64,000 nucleotides of DNA from Tissierellia bacterium (GCA_030529425.1 JAUMWX010000006.1:19981-83980); one strand, 5' to 3'; shown: positions 1-9,981, counted from the stretch's first letter. A program made the numbers and translations. The notes: generated by a model not told the origin, from the sequence alone.

Positions 1-1
1 T

Positions 2-1126
2 CACTTCGATATAGTGGATTTAAATAATGTCAATACTCTGGTTTTTCCGATAGTGAACCCGGGAGAGCAGTCAGAGATTGTTAAAAACATCAAAAATCTT
101 GATAAGATGAAATTTGTTGACGGAGCGGGAAGATATAAAGTTGTAGATCAGGGGCATAAGGGAATTGAGCTCGTACTGAAAAATAAAAATCAAGGTGTAG
201 AGTTAGAGAAAATAAAAATATTCAACTATCATTACTTTCAAGCAATAAGCGAATATAAAAAGGGTAATATAGATATTGTATATAAATATAATAAGAAACC
301 CGAATGGGAAAATGCGATTGATGAAAGGGTAAAAGAGTATTCTTACACTTTGGATAATCAGGCGAATAACTCCTATATAATGGGATTTAATTTCAACAGT
401 GAGATATTCGGCGACAAAGAAATGCGAAGAGCACTTAGAAATTCAATAGATTTTAAAGATGTTGTGGAAGATGTCTATGGTAAGGGAATTTATTTGTTTC
501 CGCTATTGCCTATATACCAAAACAGTTGGTTCAGGGATGAGACTCTTATAGATGCGTCAATGATTCATTTGAAGGATATTTTGGAAAAAAAATATAAGAT
601 TATTGACGGATACTTTGAAAAAGGAGGAAGACCCTTTACAATAAAAATTGCCGGCTCAAAAAATGATGATTATTTCAACAAAGTGATTCCCGGACTGGAG
701 GAGCAATTCAAAGGTCAGGGGATTAAACTTGAGACATACAGTTTGGAGGACCAGGAAATGTTTGAGGTTTTGAACGGCAGGGGAAGCTATGACTTGTTTA
801 TAACCAACAGATTGACAACGGAGTTGCCCAGCATCAGAGATGAAATAGCAAACAAAGAGGATAAAACTCTTCTGAACACCGAGCTGACATCGGAAGCGAT
901 AATGATGATATTATCAAATAAAGATAAGACGGATACTCGTAAAAATATTCAAAATCTGTCCAGAACATGGCAGGAATCATTTATAGTAAATACCCCATAT
1001 ATAGTAATGTCTTCATCCAACCGAATGACAATAATAAATAAAGCAATTACGGGGATATATATAAATGAATTTGTTGGAATTGATTACGAGGAAAATCTTA
1101 AAAATATAAAAATTAGGTACAAATAA
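2..1126 (+). CDS. Partial solute-binding protein, family 5 (oligopeptide ABC transporter type)
   Basis: This is the C-terminal part of an extracellular substrate-binding protein. The frame is open to the left edge, so the true start lies outside the window; a GTG at position 14 is internal. The segment around residues 115-180 has the family-5 pattern: a 'GFNFN' strand, then 'MRRALRNSIDFKDVVEDVYG', the counterpart of the 'vRqAlayaiDr..iv' helix of OppA/DppA proteins. The N-terminal signal and lipobox cannot be seen. The expected role is capture of peptides or a similar solute outside the membrane for an ABC importer, but no permease or ATPase gene follows. A tig promoter lies just downstream, so this gene ends its own unit. 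The ligand is unknown. Confidence 0.7.
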   Translation, partial: HFDIVDLNNVNTLVFPIVNPGEQSEIVKNIKNLDKMKFVDGAGRYKVVDQGHKGIELVLKNKNQGVELEKIKIFNYHYFQAISEYKKGNIDIVYKYNKKPEWENAIDERVKEYSYTLDNQANNSYIMGFNFNSEIFGDKEMRRALRNSIDFKDVVEDVYGKGIYLFPLLPIYQNSWFRDETLIDASMIHLKDILEKKYKIIDGYFEKGGRPFTIKIAGSKNDDYFNKVIPGLEEQFKGQGIKLETYSLEDQEMFEVLNGRGSYDLFITNRLTTELPSIRDEIANKEDKTLLNTELTSEAIMMILSNKDKTDTRKNIQNLSRTWQESFIVNTPYIVMSSSNRMTIINKAITGIYINEFVGIDYEENLKNIKIRYK

Positions 1127-1133
1127 TGTTTTA

Positions 1134-1142
1134 TGCTATAAT
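1134..1142 (+). promoter_or_regulatory. Extended -10 promoter for the tig-clpP-clpX unit
   Basis: A TATAAT (1137-1142) is preceded by TG and one base, an extended -10 element, 37 bases before the tig start. No good -35 is visible, which is common for extended -10 promoters. No CtsR-type repeat is seen here, so this clp unit does not look heat-shock controlled by CtsR. Confidence 0.5.
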
Positions 1143-1178
1143 TAATAGGTTAAAAAAGGTATCAAATAGGAGGAAAAG

Positions 1179-2489
1179 ATGATTAAATTAGTATCACATG
1201 AAAATGATAAAGCGGTATTTACAGTTGAAGTAAGTTTTGATGAATTTAAAAATGAAGTACAAAAGGCATATCTTAATAATAGAGGAAGATTCAATATTCC
1301 CGGATTCAGAAAGGGAAAAGCTCCGAAACAAATAATTGAAGTTAACTATGGAAAAGAGGTATTTTGGGCGGATGCATTGGATCAATTACTACCGGGTTCA
1401 TATCTTAAAGGAGTTGACGAATTGGAATTGAAGCCAATCGCCAAACCTGAAGTTGATGTAGACAAGATCGAAGAGGGAAAAACTATAACTTTGACATTTA
1501 CTGTTGAAACACAGCCTGTTCCCGAGTTGGCGGATTATTCTGTAATTGAAATTGAAAAACTTAATGAAGAAGTTTCTGAAGAAGAAATCGATGCAAGAAT
1601 TAAGAGCGAAATCGAAAAGAATAAAGTAATAAAGACGGCGGAAGACAGGGCTGTCAAAGAAGGAGATATAGCAGTAATCGATTTTGAAGGCTTCAAGGAT
1701 GAAGTTGCATTTGAAGGCGGAAAAGGAGAAAATTACGAATTAAAAATAGGTTCAAAAACATTCATTCCAGGATTTGAAGAAGGCATCGTGGGTGCCAAAA
1801 AGGGAGACAAATTGGACTTAAATGTTACATTCCCGGAAGATTACCAAGCTGAAGAATTGAAGGGACAACCGGTGGTATTCAAGGTGGAAGTTAAAGAAAT
1901 TAAAGAAGAGATTCTTCCTGAATTGGACGATGAGTTCGTAATGGATGTTTCCGAGTTTGATACTGTTGAAGAGTACAGAGCTGATATAAAGGCTAAGTTG
2001 GAAGACGAATTAAAGAAATCTAATGAGCAAAAGTTGGAAAACTTGACTTTAGAAAAAGTTATTTCCATGACTGAGGTTACAGCTCCGGAATCAATGGTTG
2101 AAGAACAAATTGACAGAGAATTCGAAGAGTATAAGCATAATCTTTCACATATGGGATTGACAATCGAAATGTTTTACAATGCAACTCAGTCCAGTGAAGA
2201 GGATGTAAGAGCCGAATTTAGAGAAAGAGCGATACAAAAAGTTAAGGCTGAATTGGTATTGGACGCTCTTGTTGAAAAACAAGGTGTTGAAGTTACAGAT
2301 GAAGAATTGGAACAGGAATATAAGGATATTTCTAAACAATACGGACAAGAAAATGAAAAATTCTTGGAACAAATTAAGAAATCAATAAGTCCTTCTTTTG
2401 TAAAAGATGTTATTAAAAAGAGAAAAGTTGTTAAGTCTTTAGTTAAAAATGTAAAATTTGTTGAAAAGAAAGAAGAAACAGAAGAATAG
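1179..2489 (+). CDS. tig: Trigger factor, ribosome-associated chaperone and prolyl isomerase
   Basis: Trigger factor binds ribosomal protein L23 at the exit tunnel and shields nascent chains. The 436-residue length is typical. Residues 1-110 form the ribosome-binding domain, with the signature GFRKGKAP at 42-49. Residues about 150-240 form the FKBP-type isomerase domain (GDIAVIDFEGF, then FIPGFEEGIVG). The rest is the helical arm domain, rich in Glu and Lys. The start is set by 'aggagg' eight bases upstream. The gene is followed after nine bases by clpP and then clpX, the classical clostridial order, which couples folding of new chains to their degradation. Identification is secure. Confidence 0.97.
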   Translation: MIKLVSHENDKAVFTVEVSFDEFKNEVQKAYLNNRGRFNIPGFRKGKAPKQIIEVNYGKEVFWADALDQLLPGSYLKGVDELELKPIAKPEVDVDKIEEGKTITLTFTVETQPVPELADYSVIEIEKLNEEVSEEEIDARIKSEIEKNKVIKTAEDRAVKEGDIAVIDFEGFKDEVAFEGGKGENYELKIGSKTFIPGFEEGIVGAKKGDKLDLNVTFPEDYQAEELKGQPVVFKVEVKEIKEEILPELDDEFVMDVSEFDTVEEYRADIKAKLEDELKKSNEQKLENLTLEKVISMTEVTAPESMVEEQIDREFEEYKHNLSHMGLTIEMFYNATQSSEEDVRAEFRERAIQKVKAELVLDALVEKQGVEVTDEELEQEYKDISKQYGQENEKFLEQIKKSISPSFVKDVIKKRKVVKSLVKNVKFVEKKEETEE

Positions 2490-2498
2490 GAGGAGTTT

Positions 2499-3089
2499 AT
2501 GCCTTTAGTTCCTACAGTAATAGAAATTACAAACAGAGGCGAAAGAGCCTACGACATATATTCCAGATTATTAAATGACAGAATTATATTCATTTCCGGA
2601 GAAATTGAAAACCATATGGCAGACTTGATAGTTGCGCAGTTGCTTTATTTGGAGTCACAAGACCCGAAGAAGGATATTCAACTGTATATAAATTCACCGG
2701 GTGGTGCTGTAACTGCGGGAATGGCTATATACGACACAATGCAATATATAAAACCCGACATATCAACTATTTGTATCGGTCAGGCGGCAAGTATGGGAGC
2801 GGTATTGCTTTCAGCCGGAACAAAGGGTAAAAGATTTGCCCTTCCGAATGCGGATGTTATGATACACCAACCATTGGGCGGAGCTCAAGGTCAGGTTACG
2901 GATATAAGAATAGTATCCGAAAAAATTCAAAAAGTTAAAGATAATCTGAATAAAATTTTGGCGGAAAACACAGGACAATCTTTTGAAAAGATTGAAAAGG
3001 ATACAGACAGAGATTATTATATGACGGCTCAAGAAGCTGTTGAATACGGATTGATAGATAAAGTTATTGAAAGTCATAAGGAGATTTAA
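2499..3089 (+). CDS. clpP: ATP-dependent Clp protease proteolytic subunit
   Basis: ClpP forms a double-heptamer serine protease that degrades proteins fed in by ClpX or other Clp ATPases. The 196 residues carry the full catalytic triad: Ser98 in GQAASMGA, His123 in MIHQPLGG and Asp172 in DTDRDYYM. There is no visible signal peptide; the short N-terminal stretch fits the self-processed propeptide of the family. A 'gaggag' ribosome site precedes the ATG. The stop codon overlaps the clpX start (TAATG), so the two are translationally coupled, in keeping with ClpX being the partner ATPase. Confidence 0.97.
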   Translation: MPLVPTVIEITNRGERAYDIYSRLLNDRIIFISGEIENHMADLIVAQLLYLESQDPKKDIQLYINSPGGAVTAGMAIYDTMQYIKPDISTICIGQAASMGAVLLSAGTKGKRFALPNADVMIHQPLGGAQGQVTDIRIVSEKIQKVKDNLNKILAENTGQSFEKIEKDTDRDYYMTAQEAVEYGLIDKVIESHKEI

Positions 3090-4318
3090 TGGCTAACTAC
3101 AAAGAAGAAGATAAGCATTGTTCTTTTTGTGGTAAAAGTTCTACCGAAGTTTCAAGAATCATACAGGGACCTGAAGATGTAGGCATTTGTGATGAGTGTG
3201 TAAGTATTTGTAGTGAGATTCTTGAAGAAGAATTCGCATTGTCAAGATCGGAAACGAAAATAGACAAGCTTCCGTATCCTCAAGAAATAAAGGAATTTTT
3301 GGATGATTATGTAATCAAGCAGGAGCAAGCGAAAAAGACGCTTGCCGTTGCTGTTTACAACCACTATAAAAGAATAAATGCAAAATATGATAGCGATATA
3401 GATTTACAAAAATCAAATATTTGTTTAATAGGACCTACAGGATCCGGAAAGACGCTTTTAGCTCAAAGTTTGGCGAAGACTTTGAATGTTCCTTTTGCTA
3501 TAGCCGATGCGACAAGTCTTACCGAAGCCGGATATGTAGGGGAAGATGTTGAAAATATATTACTTAAATTGGTTCAGGCTTCCGACTATAACATAGAAAA
3601 GGCGGAGAGGGGAATCATTTATATTGACGAGATAGACAAGATTACCAGAAAAAGTGAAAATCCGTCCATTACGAGAGATGTGAGCGGGGAAGGTGTTCAA
3701 CAGGCACTTCTTAAGATGATTGAAGGAACTGTAGCCAATGTTCCGCCACAAGGGGGGAGAAAACATCCTCAACAAGAATATATCAAGGTGGATACTACCA
3801 ATATTTTGTTTATTGTTGGTGGTGCATTTGACGGAATCGAGAAAATAATCGATAAAAGAAGCGAAAAAAAATCTATAGGATTTGGTGCTGAAGTAAGAAA
3901 AAGCGGTACAATCGGGCTTGGAGAGAAATTGAAAAATATTACGCCTGAAGATTTGATGAAATATGGATTAATTCCGGAATTTGTCGGAAGAGTTCCGATA
4001 ATAGTTTCACTTGAAGAGTTGGACGAAGAAGCTTTGATGACTATACTGACAGAACCGAAAAATGCCTTAATCAAGCAATATAAAGAATTATTCAAGATGG
4101 ACGGGGTCGAATTGGAAGTCGAAGACGAGGCCATAAAGGAAGTTGCAAGGCTTGCCATACTTAGAAATACGGGAGCAAGGGGATTAAGAGCAATTTTGGA
4201 AGAGAGTCTTTTGGATATAATGTATGAAATTCCGTCAAGATCAGATGTTAAAAAAGTTATCATTACTAAGGAAAACATCGCAGAAAAAACAAAACCAAAA
4301 TTAGTATTGAATAAATAA
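3089..4318 (+). CDS. clpX: Clp protease ATP-binding subunit ClpX
   Basis: ClpX is the hexameric unfoldase that recognises tagged substrates and threads them into ClpP. The 409 residues begin with a C4 zinc-binding domain (Cys11, Cys14, Cys34, Cys37), which dimerises and binds adaptors. The AAA+ module has Walker A GPTGSGKT at 115-122, Walker B IIYIDEID at about 176-183, and the sensor segment around [13 protein letters not shown]. The C-terminal small domain carries the [10 protein letters not shown] motif. The gene overlaps the clpP stop by one base. A hairpin with a T-run follows and separates it from lon. Confidence 0.97.
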   Translation: MANYKEEDKHCSFCGKSSTEVSRIIQGPEDVGICDECVSICSEILEEEFALSRSETKIDKLPYPQEIKEFLDDYVIKQEQAKKTLAVAVYNHYKRINAKYDSDIDLQKSNICLIGPTGSGKTLLAQSLAKTLNVPFAIADATSLTEAGYVGEDVENILLKLVQASDYNIEKAERGIIYIDEIDKITRKSENPSITRDVSGEGVQQALLKMIEGTVANVPPQGGRKHPQQEYIKVDTTNILFIVGGAFDGIEKIIDKRSEKKSIGFGAEVRKSGTIGLGEKLKNITPEDLMKYGLIPEFVGRVPIIVSLEELDEEALMTILTEPKNALIKQYKELFKMDGVELEVEDEAIKEVARLAILRNTGARGLRAILEESLLDIMYEIPSRSDVKKVIITKENIAEKTKPKLVLNK

Positions 4319-4322
4319 AGGG

Positions 4323-4386
4323 TCTGACAAAACTTTTCTAGTCCTTATGAATTAGTTTGGGTATAAGAAAGTTTGTCAGCTTTTTT
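4323..4386 (+). terminator. Terminator or attenuator between clpX and lon
   Basis: CTGACAAAACTTTTCT (4324-4339) pairs, with small bulges, with AGAAAGTTTGTCAG (4366-4379), followed by CTTTTTT. The lon ribosome site starts only five bases after the T-run. No clear promoter sits between the hairpin and lon, so lon may be expressed by read-through. Confidence 0.75.
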
Positions 4387-4405
4387 AAAAGGGAGAGGAG
4401 GTTTT

Positions 4406-6733
4406 ATGGAAAAATATTATAGTGAAACTATAATTGAAGTTCCTGTTGTCGCTCTAAGAGGACTATGGATTTTTCCTCACATGATTGTAAACTTTGATGT
4501 GGGAAGAGATATTTCAAAGAGGGCAGTTGAGGAAGCGTTGGCAAGAAATTCTATTATAATGTTGACAACTCAAAAAGATGCCACAGTTGAGAAGCCTGAA
4601 TTGGATGAGATAAACTCCATGGGAATTGTAGCGAAAATTAAGCAAACCATTACATTGCCCAACGGAAATGTCAGAGTATTCATAGAGGGAATCAACAGAG
4701 CTGAAATACAGGAATTCATTCAATCAGATGAATATTATTTCGTAAAAGCCGTAGAATATAAGCGTGAAGAGATAGAAGAAAATATAGAATTAAAAGCAAT
4801 CAGAAGACTTTGTTTGGAAGATTTGGAACAATATACGAATTACAGAGACGAAATTCCCAGAGAAGCAATTTACGGTCTTAAAGGAGAGAAAGATGCTTCG
4901 ATATTTTCGGACTTGATGGCGTCATATTTACGACTGGAATTACAAGATTATCAAGACTTGTTGGAAGAAATTGATGTATATAAAAGACTGATTCTTCTGC
5001 ATGAATTCATGACAAGAGAACTTGAGATTTTAAAACTGGAATTTGAAATCAATCAGAAAGTAAAAACAAATATAAATAAAAGTCAAAAAGAGTACTATCT
5101 GAAAGAACAATTACAAATTATTAAAACGGAGCTTGGGGAAGAAAACCTGGATCCGGATGACTATATTACCGAATATATCGAAAAAATCGAAGCTTTGAGC
5201 ATTTCGGACGAACATAAAGAGCATTTGAACAAAGAGGCTAAAAGATTGAAGTTCATGTCGCAAGGATCGCCGGAAATCAATGTTATCAGGACATATTTGG
5301 ACTATGCCCTGGAGATACCTTGGGGAGTTTATACAAAGGATATAATAGATATCAAAAAATCCAAGAGTGTTTTAGACAGGGATCATTTCGGGCTTAAGGA
5401 TGTTAAAGAGAGAATTTTGGAGTTCATTTCCGTCAGAAAGCTGAAGAAGGATATGAAAGGGTCCATTTTATGTTTGGTAGGACCTCCGGGAGTCGGAAAA
5501 ACATCAATTGTAAAATCTGTTGCGGAATCAATGAACAGGAATTATATATCGATGAGACTTGGCGGACTTGCTGACGAGAGTGAAATTCGTGGACACAGAA
5601 AGACCTATATCGGTTCTATGCCGGGCAGAATAATTACAAATTTAATCGAGGGAAAATCATTAAATCCGGTATTTTTACTTGATGAAATTGATAAAATCTC
5701 CGCCGATTATAAAGCGGATCCCGCATCTGCTTTATTAGAGGTATTGGATCCTAATCAAAACAATAAGTTTTTAGACAGATATTTGGAAATACCTATAGAC
5801 CTGTCTCAGGTTATGTTTGTAACGACAGCAAACTCCGTTTCAACTATTCCGAGAGCATTGCTGGACAGAATGGAAGTTATACAAATAAGCGGATACACTT
5901 CAAGCGAGAAATTTGAGATTGCCAAAAAATACTTACTGCCTAAACAGACGGTGGAGCATGGTTTAACATCATCTCAATTCAAGATAACGGATTCGGTAAT
6001 AAAAAAAATCATAAATAACTACACCAGAGAAGCCGGGGTTAGAAATCTTGAAAGGATGATAGCCAAGGCGTCCAGAAAGACGGCGATGAAAATTGTCGAC
6101 GGTGCGGAATCCGTAACAGTAAATCTTAAAAACTACAAAGAGTTTCTCGGAAGAGAATTAATTTTGGATGACGAAATAATCAGAGAACCGATAGTAGGAT
6201 TAGTGACGGGTTTGGCATGGACCCAAGTCGGCGGGGAACTTCTACAAATAGAAGTTAATGTAGTTGAAGGTAAAGGAAAAATACAACTTACGGGATCTCT
6301 TGGAAATGTCATGAAAGAATCAGCCATGGCTGCAATTTCGTACATCAGATCCGACTGTGAAAGATATGGAATAGACAAGGAATTCCATGATAAATACGAT
6401 ATTCATATCCATGTCCCTGAAGGTGCTACACCTAAGGACGGTCCGTCTGCGGGGATAACAATGACAACGGCACTTATATCGGCATTGACTAACAGAAAGG
6501 TCAGACAGGATGTGGCAATGACCGGAGAGGTTACAATAAGAGGAAGAGTCCTTCCTATAGGCGGGTTGAAAGAAAAATCACTTGCTGCAAACAGATATGG
6601 TATAAATACCGTGATAATTCCTAAGCAAAATGAAAGGGATTTGGAAGATATTCCTGACAGTATAAGAAAAAATATGGAATTTATAGCGGTTAAAAATGTT
6701 CAGGAAGTTTTGGATATAGCTTTATTAAAGTAG
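4406..6733 (+). CDS. lon: ATP-dependent Lon protease
   Basis: Lon degrades misfolded and regulatory proteins in the cytoplasm. The chosen ATG follows 'gggagaggagg' and gives 775 residues, the usual length. A longer reading from a TTG at 4373 would run through the upstream terminator and is rejected. The order is an N-terminal substrate-binding domain (VPVVALRGLWIFPHMIVNF), a helical linker, an AAA+ domain with Walker A GPPGVGKT at about 359-366 and Walker B VFLLDEIDKI, and a serine-lysine protease domain with Ser681 in DGPSAG and the Lys of GGLKEK at about 722-724. engB begins seven bases after the stop, an arrangement common in Bacillota. Confidence 0.97.
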   Translation: MEKYYSETIIEVPVVALRGLWIFPHMIVNFDVGRDISKRAVEEALARNSIIMLTTQKDATVEKPELDEINSMGIVAKIKQTITLPNGNVRVFIEGINRAEIQEFIQSDEYYFVKAVEYKREEIEENIELKAIRRLCLEDLEQYTNYRDEIPREAIYGLKGEKDASIFSDLMASYLRLELQDYQDLLEEIDVYKRLILLHEFMTRELEILKLEFEINQKVKTNINKSQKEYYLKEQLQIIKTELGEENLDPDDYITEYIEKIEALSISDEHKEHLNKEAKRLKFMSQGSPEINVIRTYLDYALEIPWGVYTKDIIDIKKSKSVLDRDHFGLKDVKERILEFISVRKLKKDMKGSILCLVGPPGVGKTSIVKSVAESMNRNYISMRLGGLADESEIRGHRKTYIGSMPGRIITNLIEGKSLNPVFLLDEIDKISADYKADPASALLEVLDPNQNNKFLDRYLEIPIDLSQVMFVTTANSVSTIPRALLDRMEVIQISGYTSSEKFEIAKKYLLPKQTVEHGLTSSQFKITDSVIKKIINNYTREAGVRNLERMIAKASRKTAMKIVDGAESVTVNLKNYKEFLGRELILDDEIIREPIVGLVTGLAWTQVGGELLQIEVNVVEGKGKIQLTGSLGNVMKESAMAAISYIRSDCERYGIDKEFHDKYDIHIHVPEGATPKDGPSAGITMTTALISALTNRKVRQDVAMTGEVTIRGRVLPIGGLKEKSLAANRYGINTVIIPKQNERDLEDIPDSIRKNMEFIAVKNVQEVLDIALLK

Positions 6734-6740
6734 GTGAAAT

Positions 6741-7334
6741 ATGAAAATAAATAATCCGACCTTGGAAAAAATAGCGGTTAAGATTGAACAATATCCCGAT
6801 TCGGGTCTTGGAGAAATCGCACTTTGCGGAAGATCCAATGTAGGAAAATCATCTTTAATAAACTCATTGGTGAACAGAAAGGCCCTTGCCAGGACGAGTT
6901 CAAAACCGGGAAAAACCAGGACTATAAATTTCTACAATATAGATGATGTGTTCAGATTGGTGGATTTACCTGGATACGGTTATGCAGCGGTTTCCATTTC
7001 CGAGAGGGAAAGCTGGGTAAAAACTATAAACACTTACCTTGAAACCAGGGAGAACTTAAGAGAAGTATTCTTATTGGTGGATATCAGACATGAGCCTACG
7101 GATCAGGATAAGATGATGTACGACTGGATACTGTCGGCGGGATTTGAGGGATATGTGATTGCCACAAAACTTGATAAAATCGGCAAATCCAGACTGTTGC
7201 AACACATCAAGAAGATTGCGGAAAAACTTGAAATAAAAGACAGGAAAAAGATAATTTACTATTCTGCTGAAACCAAAGAAAACAAAGAATATCTTTTGGA
7301 CTTAATTGAAAGAATAGTAAGCGAAAAGATTTAA
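6741..7334 (+). CDS. engB: Ribosome biogenesis GTPase YsxC/EngB
   Basis: This is an essential TRAFAC-class GTPase needed for assembly of the 50S subunit. The 197 residues show G1 GRSNVGKSSL at about 27-36, the G2 threonine in KPGKTRTINF, G3 DLPGYG at about 74-79 and G4 TKLDK at about 140-144. The start ATG has a weak 'aggtga' site but is placed by the conserved N-terminus. It is tightly linked to lon and ends its unit at a strong terminator shared with the convergent rubredoxin gene. Confidence 0.95.
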   Translation: MKINNPTLEKIAVKIEQYPDSGLGEIALCGRSNVGKSSLINSLVNRKALARTSSKPGKTRTINFYNIDDVFRLVDLPGYGYAAVSISERESWVKTINTYLETRENLREVFLLVDIRHEPTDQDKMMYDWILSAGFEGYVIATKLDKIGKSRLLQHIKKIAEKLEIKDRKKIIYYSAETKENKEYLLDLIERIVSEKI

Positions 7335-7341
7335 ACTAAAA

Positions 7342-7368
7342 AGGGCTGGTAAACCAGCCCTAATTTTG
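7342..7368. terminator. Bidirectional terminator between engB and rubredoxin
   Basis: AGGGCTGG (7342-7349), loop TAAA, CCAGCCCT (7354-7361), then a T-rich stretch on the + strand. It lies between convergent genes; the - strand side has an A/T-rich tail (ttagttt), so it can serve both. Confidence 0.85.
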
Positions 7369-7373
7369 ATTTC

Positions 7374-7532
7374 TTATAATTGTTCAAACATTCCTTTGTC
7401 AACTCCACACATTGGACAAGTCCAATCTTCAGGTAGACTTTCAAAAGATGTTCCAGGCTCGATACCGTTATCCGGATCACCTAATTCTGGATCATAAATG
7501 TATCCACATGCTTGACATTCCCATTTGCTCAT
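7374..7532 (-). CDS. Rubredoxin (52 residues)
   Basis: Rubredoxin is a small one-iron electron carrier used by anaerobes, for example to feed peroxide and superoxide reductases. The - strand frame starts [20 protein letters not shown] and ends with an [16 protein letters not shown] segment. The two CxxC pairs that bind iron (CQAC near residue 6, CPMC near residue 39) and the GYIYDP motif are intact. The length of 52 is exactly typical. 'ggaggtg' lies six bases before the ATG. It is monocistronic, with its own promoter upstream and a shared terminator downstream. Confidence 0.95.
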   Translation of the reverse strand: MSKWECQACGYIYDPELGDPDNGIEPGTSFESLPEDWTCPMCGVDKGMFEQL

Positions 7533-7573
7533 ATTAACACCTCCATAAATAATATATGACTTTCGTCCTACTT

Positions 7574-7602
7574 ATTATAATATATTCTTTGTAAAATTTC
7601 AA
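7574..7602 (-). promoter_or_regulatory. Promoter of the rubredoxin gene
   Basis: Read on the - strand: -35 TTGAAA (7602-7597), a 17-base spacer, -10 TATAAT (7579-7574). It lies about 40 bases before the start codon. Confidence 0.7.
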
Positions 7603-7691
7603 AAAATAAGATAATTAGGAGATTTTAAGAATATTTATTTTGTTTATTTGATTTTCTCATGGGTAAATAACTAGTGAATGTGGGGGATGGT

Positions 7692-8075
7692 ATGTTTTAT
7701 TTATACAGAGACAATTTTTGTAATGATTTAAAAAAAGTACATAATACAATATTTAATATTTTGGAAAATATTTCATGCATTGTTTCTGACGGGGAGCAAT
7801 TGTTTAATATACGGCTTATACTCAGCGAGCTGTTAATTAACGCATATGAGCATGGGAACGGTTGCGATCACAATAAAAGTATATCAATAAGATTTGAAAT
7901 AAATGACCAGGTTATAAATATTGAGGTAGTGGACGAGGGACAAGGAATAAAGAATAATTGTGGGTATGATTACAGAGAATTGAAAAGTTGCGGCAGAGGA
8001 CTCTTGATTGTAGAAAAATTGACCGATAAAATGGAGATAAGAAAAAATGTGATTAGGTGTAGCTTAAGTATATAA
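7692..8075 (+). CDS. RsbW-like HATPase domain protein (anti-sigma-factor kinase type)
   Basis: The protein is a single GHKL ATPase domain of the RsbW/SpoIIAB class, which in Bacillota act as serine kinases and anti-sigma factors. The N-box is LSELLINAYEHGN, the G1 box VVDEGQGI and the G2 box GRGLLIVEKL. The ATG at 7692 is preferred (127 residues, 'ggggg' five bases before the end of the spacer) over a GTG at 7674 with no ribosome site. No sigma factor and no RsbV-like antagonist lies beside it, so its partner is unknown. It is monocistronic, with a terminator whose stem begins inside the coding end. The domain call is firm, the role is inference. Confidence 0.8.
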   Translation: MFYLYRDNFCNDLKKVHNTIFNILENISCIVSDGEQLFNIRLILSELLINAYEHGNGCDHNKSISIRFEINDQVINIEVVDEGQGIKNNCGYDYRELKSCGRGLLIVEKLTDKMEIRKNVIRCSLSI

Positions 8076-8096
8076 GCGGACTTAATCACTTTTTTA
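8049..8096 (+). terminator. Terminator overlapping the stop of the RsbW-like gene
   Basis: GTGATTAGGT (8049-8058) pairs with ACTTAATCAC (8080-8089; one G-T pair), followed by six T. The loop of 21 bases includes the stop codon. Confidence 0.7.
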
Positions 8097-8149
8097 TTTT
8101 AAATTTATCCTCGATATGATAAAATGTTGAATTAGATTGAGAGGTAATT

Positions 8150-9964
8150 ATGACAGAAAAAAATATAAGGAATATTGCAATAATTGCTCATGTTGATCAC
8201 GGAAAAACTACATTGGTAGATTCTCTTTTGAAGCAAGGCGGTATTTTTAGGAAAAATCAGGAAGTCAGAGAGAGGGTTATGGACTCTAATGATTTGGAGA
8301 GAGAAAGAGGGATTACAATCCTATCTAAAAATACTTCAATATTCTATAACGGAACAAAGATAAATATAATAGATACTCCCGGACATGCCGACTTCGGAGG
8401 TGAAGTGGAGCGTGTTCTTAAGATGACTGACGGGGTTATTTTGGTGGTTGATGCATTTGAGGGGGTAATGCCTCAGACCAAATTTGTAATAAAAAAAGCT
8501 ATTGAATTGGATTTACCCGCTCTTATATGTTTAAATAAAATTGATAGAGAAAAATCAAGACCGGAAGAGGTTATAGACGAAATATTGGATTTATTTATAA
8601 ATCTGAATGCATCTGAAAAATATATTGAGGCTCCTATTGTATACGCTTCAGCGAAAGAGGGCTGGGCAAGTTTGGATTATAGCGTAAAGACTGAAAATAT
8701 GGACGCTTTGCTGGATACTATTTTAGAGTATATTCCATCTCCTGAAGGGGATGAAAATGAACCCTTTAAGATATTGATTTCTACAACGGACTACAACGAA
8801 TATCTGGGAAGGATAGGCATTGGCAAGGTTGATGCGGGTATTGTTTCCGTTCATGACGAAGCTTATATTTTAAACTATAATAATCCGGATAAAAAAGATA
8901 AAATAAAGATAACTAGTATTTATGAATTTGAAGGACTTGAAAGAGTTCCGGTCGAAAGTGCAAGTGCGGGGTCCATCGTCGCTATTTCGGGAGTTGAAGG
9001 AATAAATATAGGAGATACGCTTTGTTCGCCGAAAGACTTGAATCCTTTGCCTTTTATAAAAATTTCAGAGCCTACATTATCAATGAATTTTCTGGTTAAT
9101 GATTCTCCGTTTGCCGGAAGAGACGGCAAATTTGTAACATCGAGACATTTGAGAAACAGATTATATAAGGAGAGAGAAACAGATGTGAGCCTGAAAGTTG
9201 AAGACACTTCTTCAACGGATGCATTTAAGGTCAGCGGTAGAGGAGAGTTGCATCTTTCCGTACTAATAGAAAATATGCGCAGGGAAGGGTACGAATTCCA
9301 GGTTTCAAAGCCGGAAGTTTTATTTAAGAATGAAGAAGGCGGGAAATTGGAACCCATGGAAATTGTGACGATAGATGTTGAAGATATTTATGTGGGAAGC
9401 ATAATTGAAAAATTGGGACAAAGAAAAGCTGAAATGGTGTCCATGAATAACACATCCACAGGATATGTAAGGCTGATATTAAAGATGCCTGCGCGAGGAC
9501 TTGTCGGGTATCGTCAGGAGTTTATTTCGGACACGAAGGGAACAGGAATAATAAATTCAGTATTTGATTCATATGAACCTTACAAGGGGGATATACCAAA
9601 GAGACAGTACGGATCTCTAGTAAGTTTTGAAACCGGGATTGCCACCGGATACGCTTTGGATTCCGCATGGAAGAGAGGAAATCTGTTCATTGAACCGGGA
9701 GAGGATGTGTACGAAGGAATGGTGGTCGGAGAATCTCCCAAAGGTTTGGATATAGAAGTAAATGTGTGTAAAAAGAAAGCTCAAACAAATATAAGATCTT
9801 CAGCGGCGGATGACGCTTTGAAACTTTCTCCTCCAAAACAAATGAGTTTGGAGCAGATGCTGGAATTTATCGAAGATGATGAATTGGTTGAGGTTACACC
9901 GAAAAATTTAAGGATAAGAAAAAAGATATTGAATACCAATTTGAGATACAAATCCAAAAAATAA
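8150..9964 (+). CDS. typA: Translational GTPase TypA/BipA
   Basis: TypA is an EF-G-like GTPase that binds ribosomes and helps assembly of the 50S subunit under stress and cold. The 604 residues show the G domain ([15 protein letters not shown] near residue 12, the RERGITI switch [20 protein letters not shown]), then domain II, two alpha/beta domains and the TypA-specific C-terminal domain with [11 protein letters not shown]. 'gagag' lies ahead of the ATG. The gene ends shortly before the cardiolipin synthase gene. The promoter is not clear, although a TGATAAAAT -10-like element lies about 25 bases upstream of the start. Confidence 0.96.
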   Translation: MTEKNIRNIAIIAHVDHGKTTLVDSLLKQGGIFRKNQEVRERVMDSNDLERERGITILSKNTSIFYNGTKINIIDTPGHADFGGEVERVLKMTDGVILVVDAFEGVMPQTKFVIKKAIELDLPALICLNKIDREKSRPEEVIDEILDLFINLNASEKYIEAPIVYASAKEGWASLDYSVKTENMDALLDTILEYIPSPEGDENEPFKILISTTDYNEYLGRIGIGKVDAGIVSVHDEAYILNYNNPDKKDKIKITSIYEFEGLERVPVESASAGSIVAISGVEGINIGDTLCSPKDLNPLPFIKISEPTLSMNFLVNDSPFAGRDGKFVTSRHLRNRLYKERETDVSLKVEDTSSTDAFKVSGRGELHLSVLIENMRREGYEFQVSKPEVLFKNEEGGKLEPMEIVTIDVEDIYVGSIIEKLGQRKAEMVSMNNTSTGYVRLILKMPARGLVGYRQEFISDTKGTGIINSVFDSYEPYKGDIPKRQYGSLVSFETGIATGYALDSAWKRGNLFIEPGEDVYEGMVVGESPKGLDIEVNVCKKKAQTNIRSSAADDALKLSPPKQMSLEQMLEFIEDDELVEVTPKNLRIRKKILNTNLRYKSKK

Positions 9965-9981
9965 AACAGAGGGGGTGGAGT

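Noticed and set aside
3769..4278. Long - strand open frame of 169 codons inside clpX
   Set aside because: It is an antisense shadow of clpX: low-complexity Ser/Ile-rich product, no ribosome site and full overlap with a certain gene.
4373..4405. TTG start for lon giving 11 extra residues
   Set aside because: It lies inside the terminator stem upstream; the ATG at 4406 has an excellent ribosome site.
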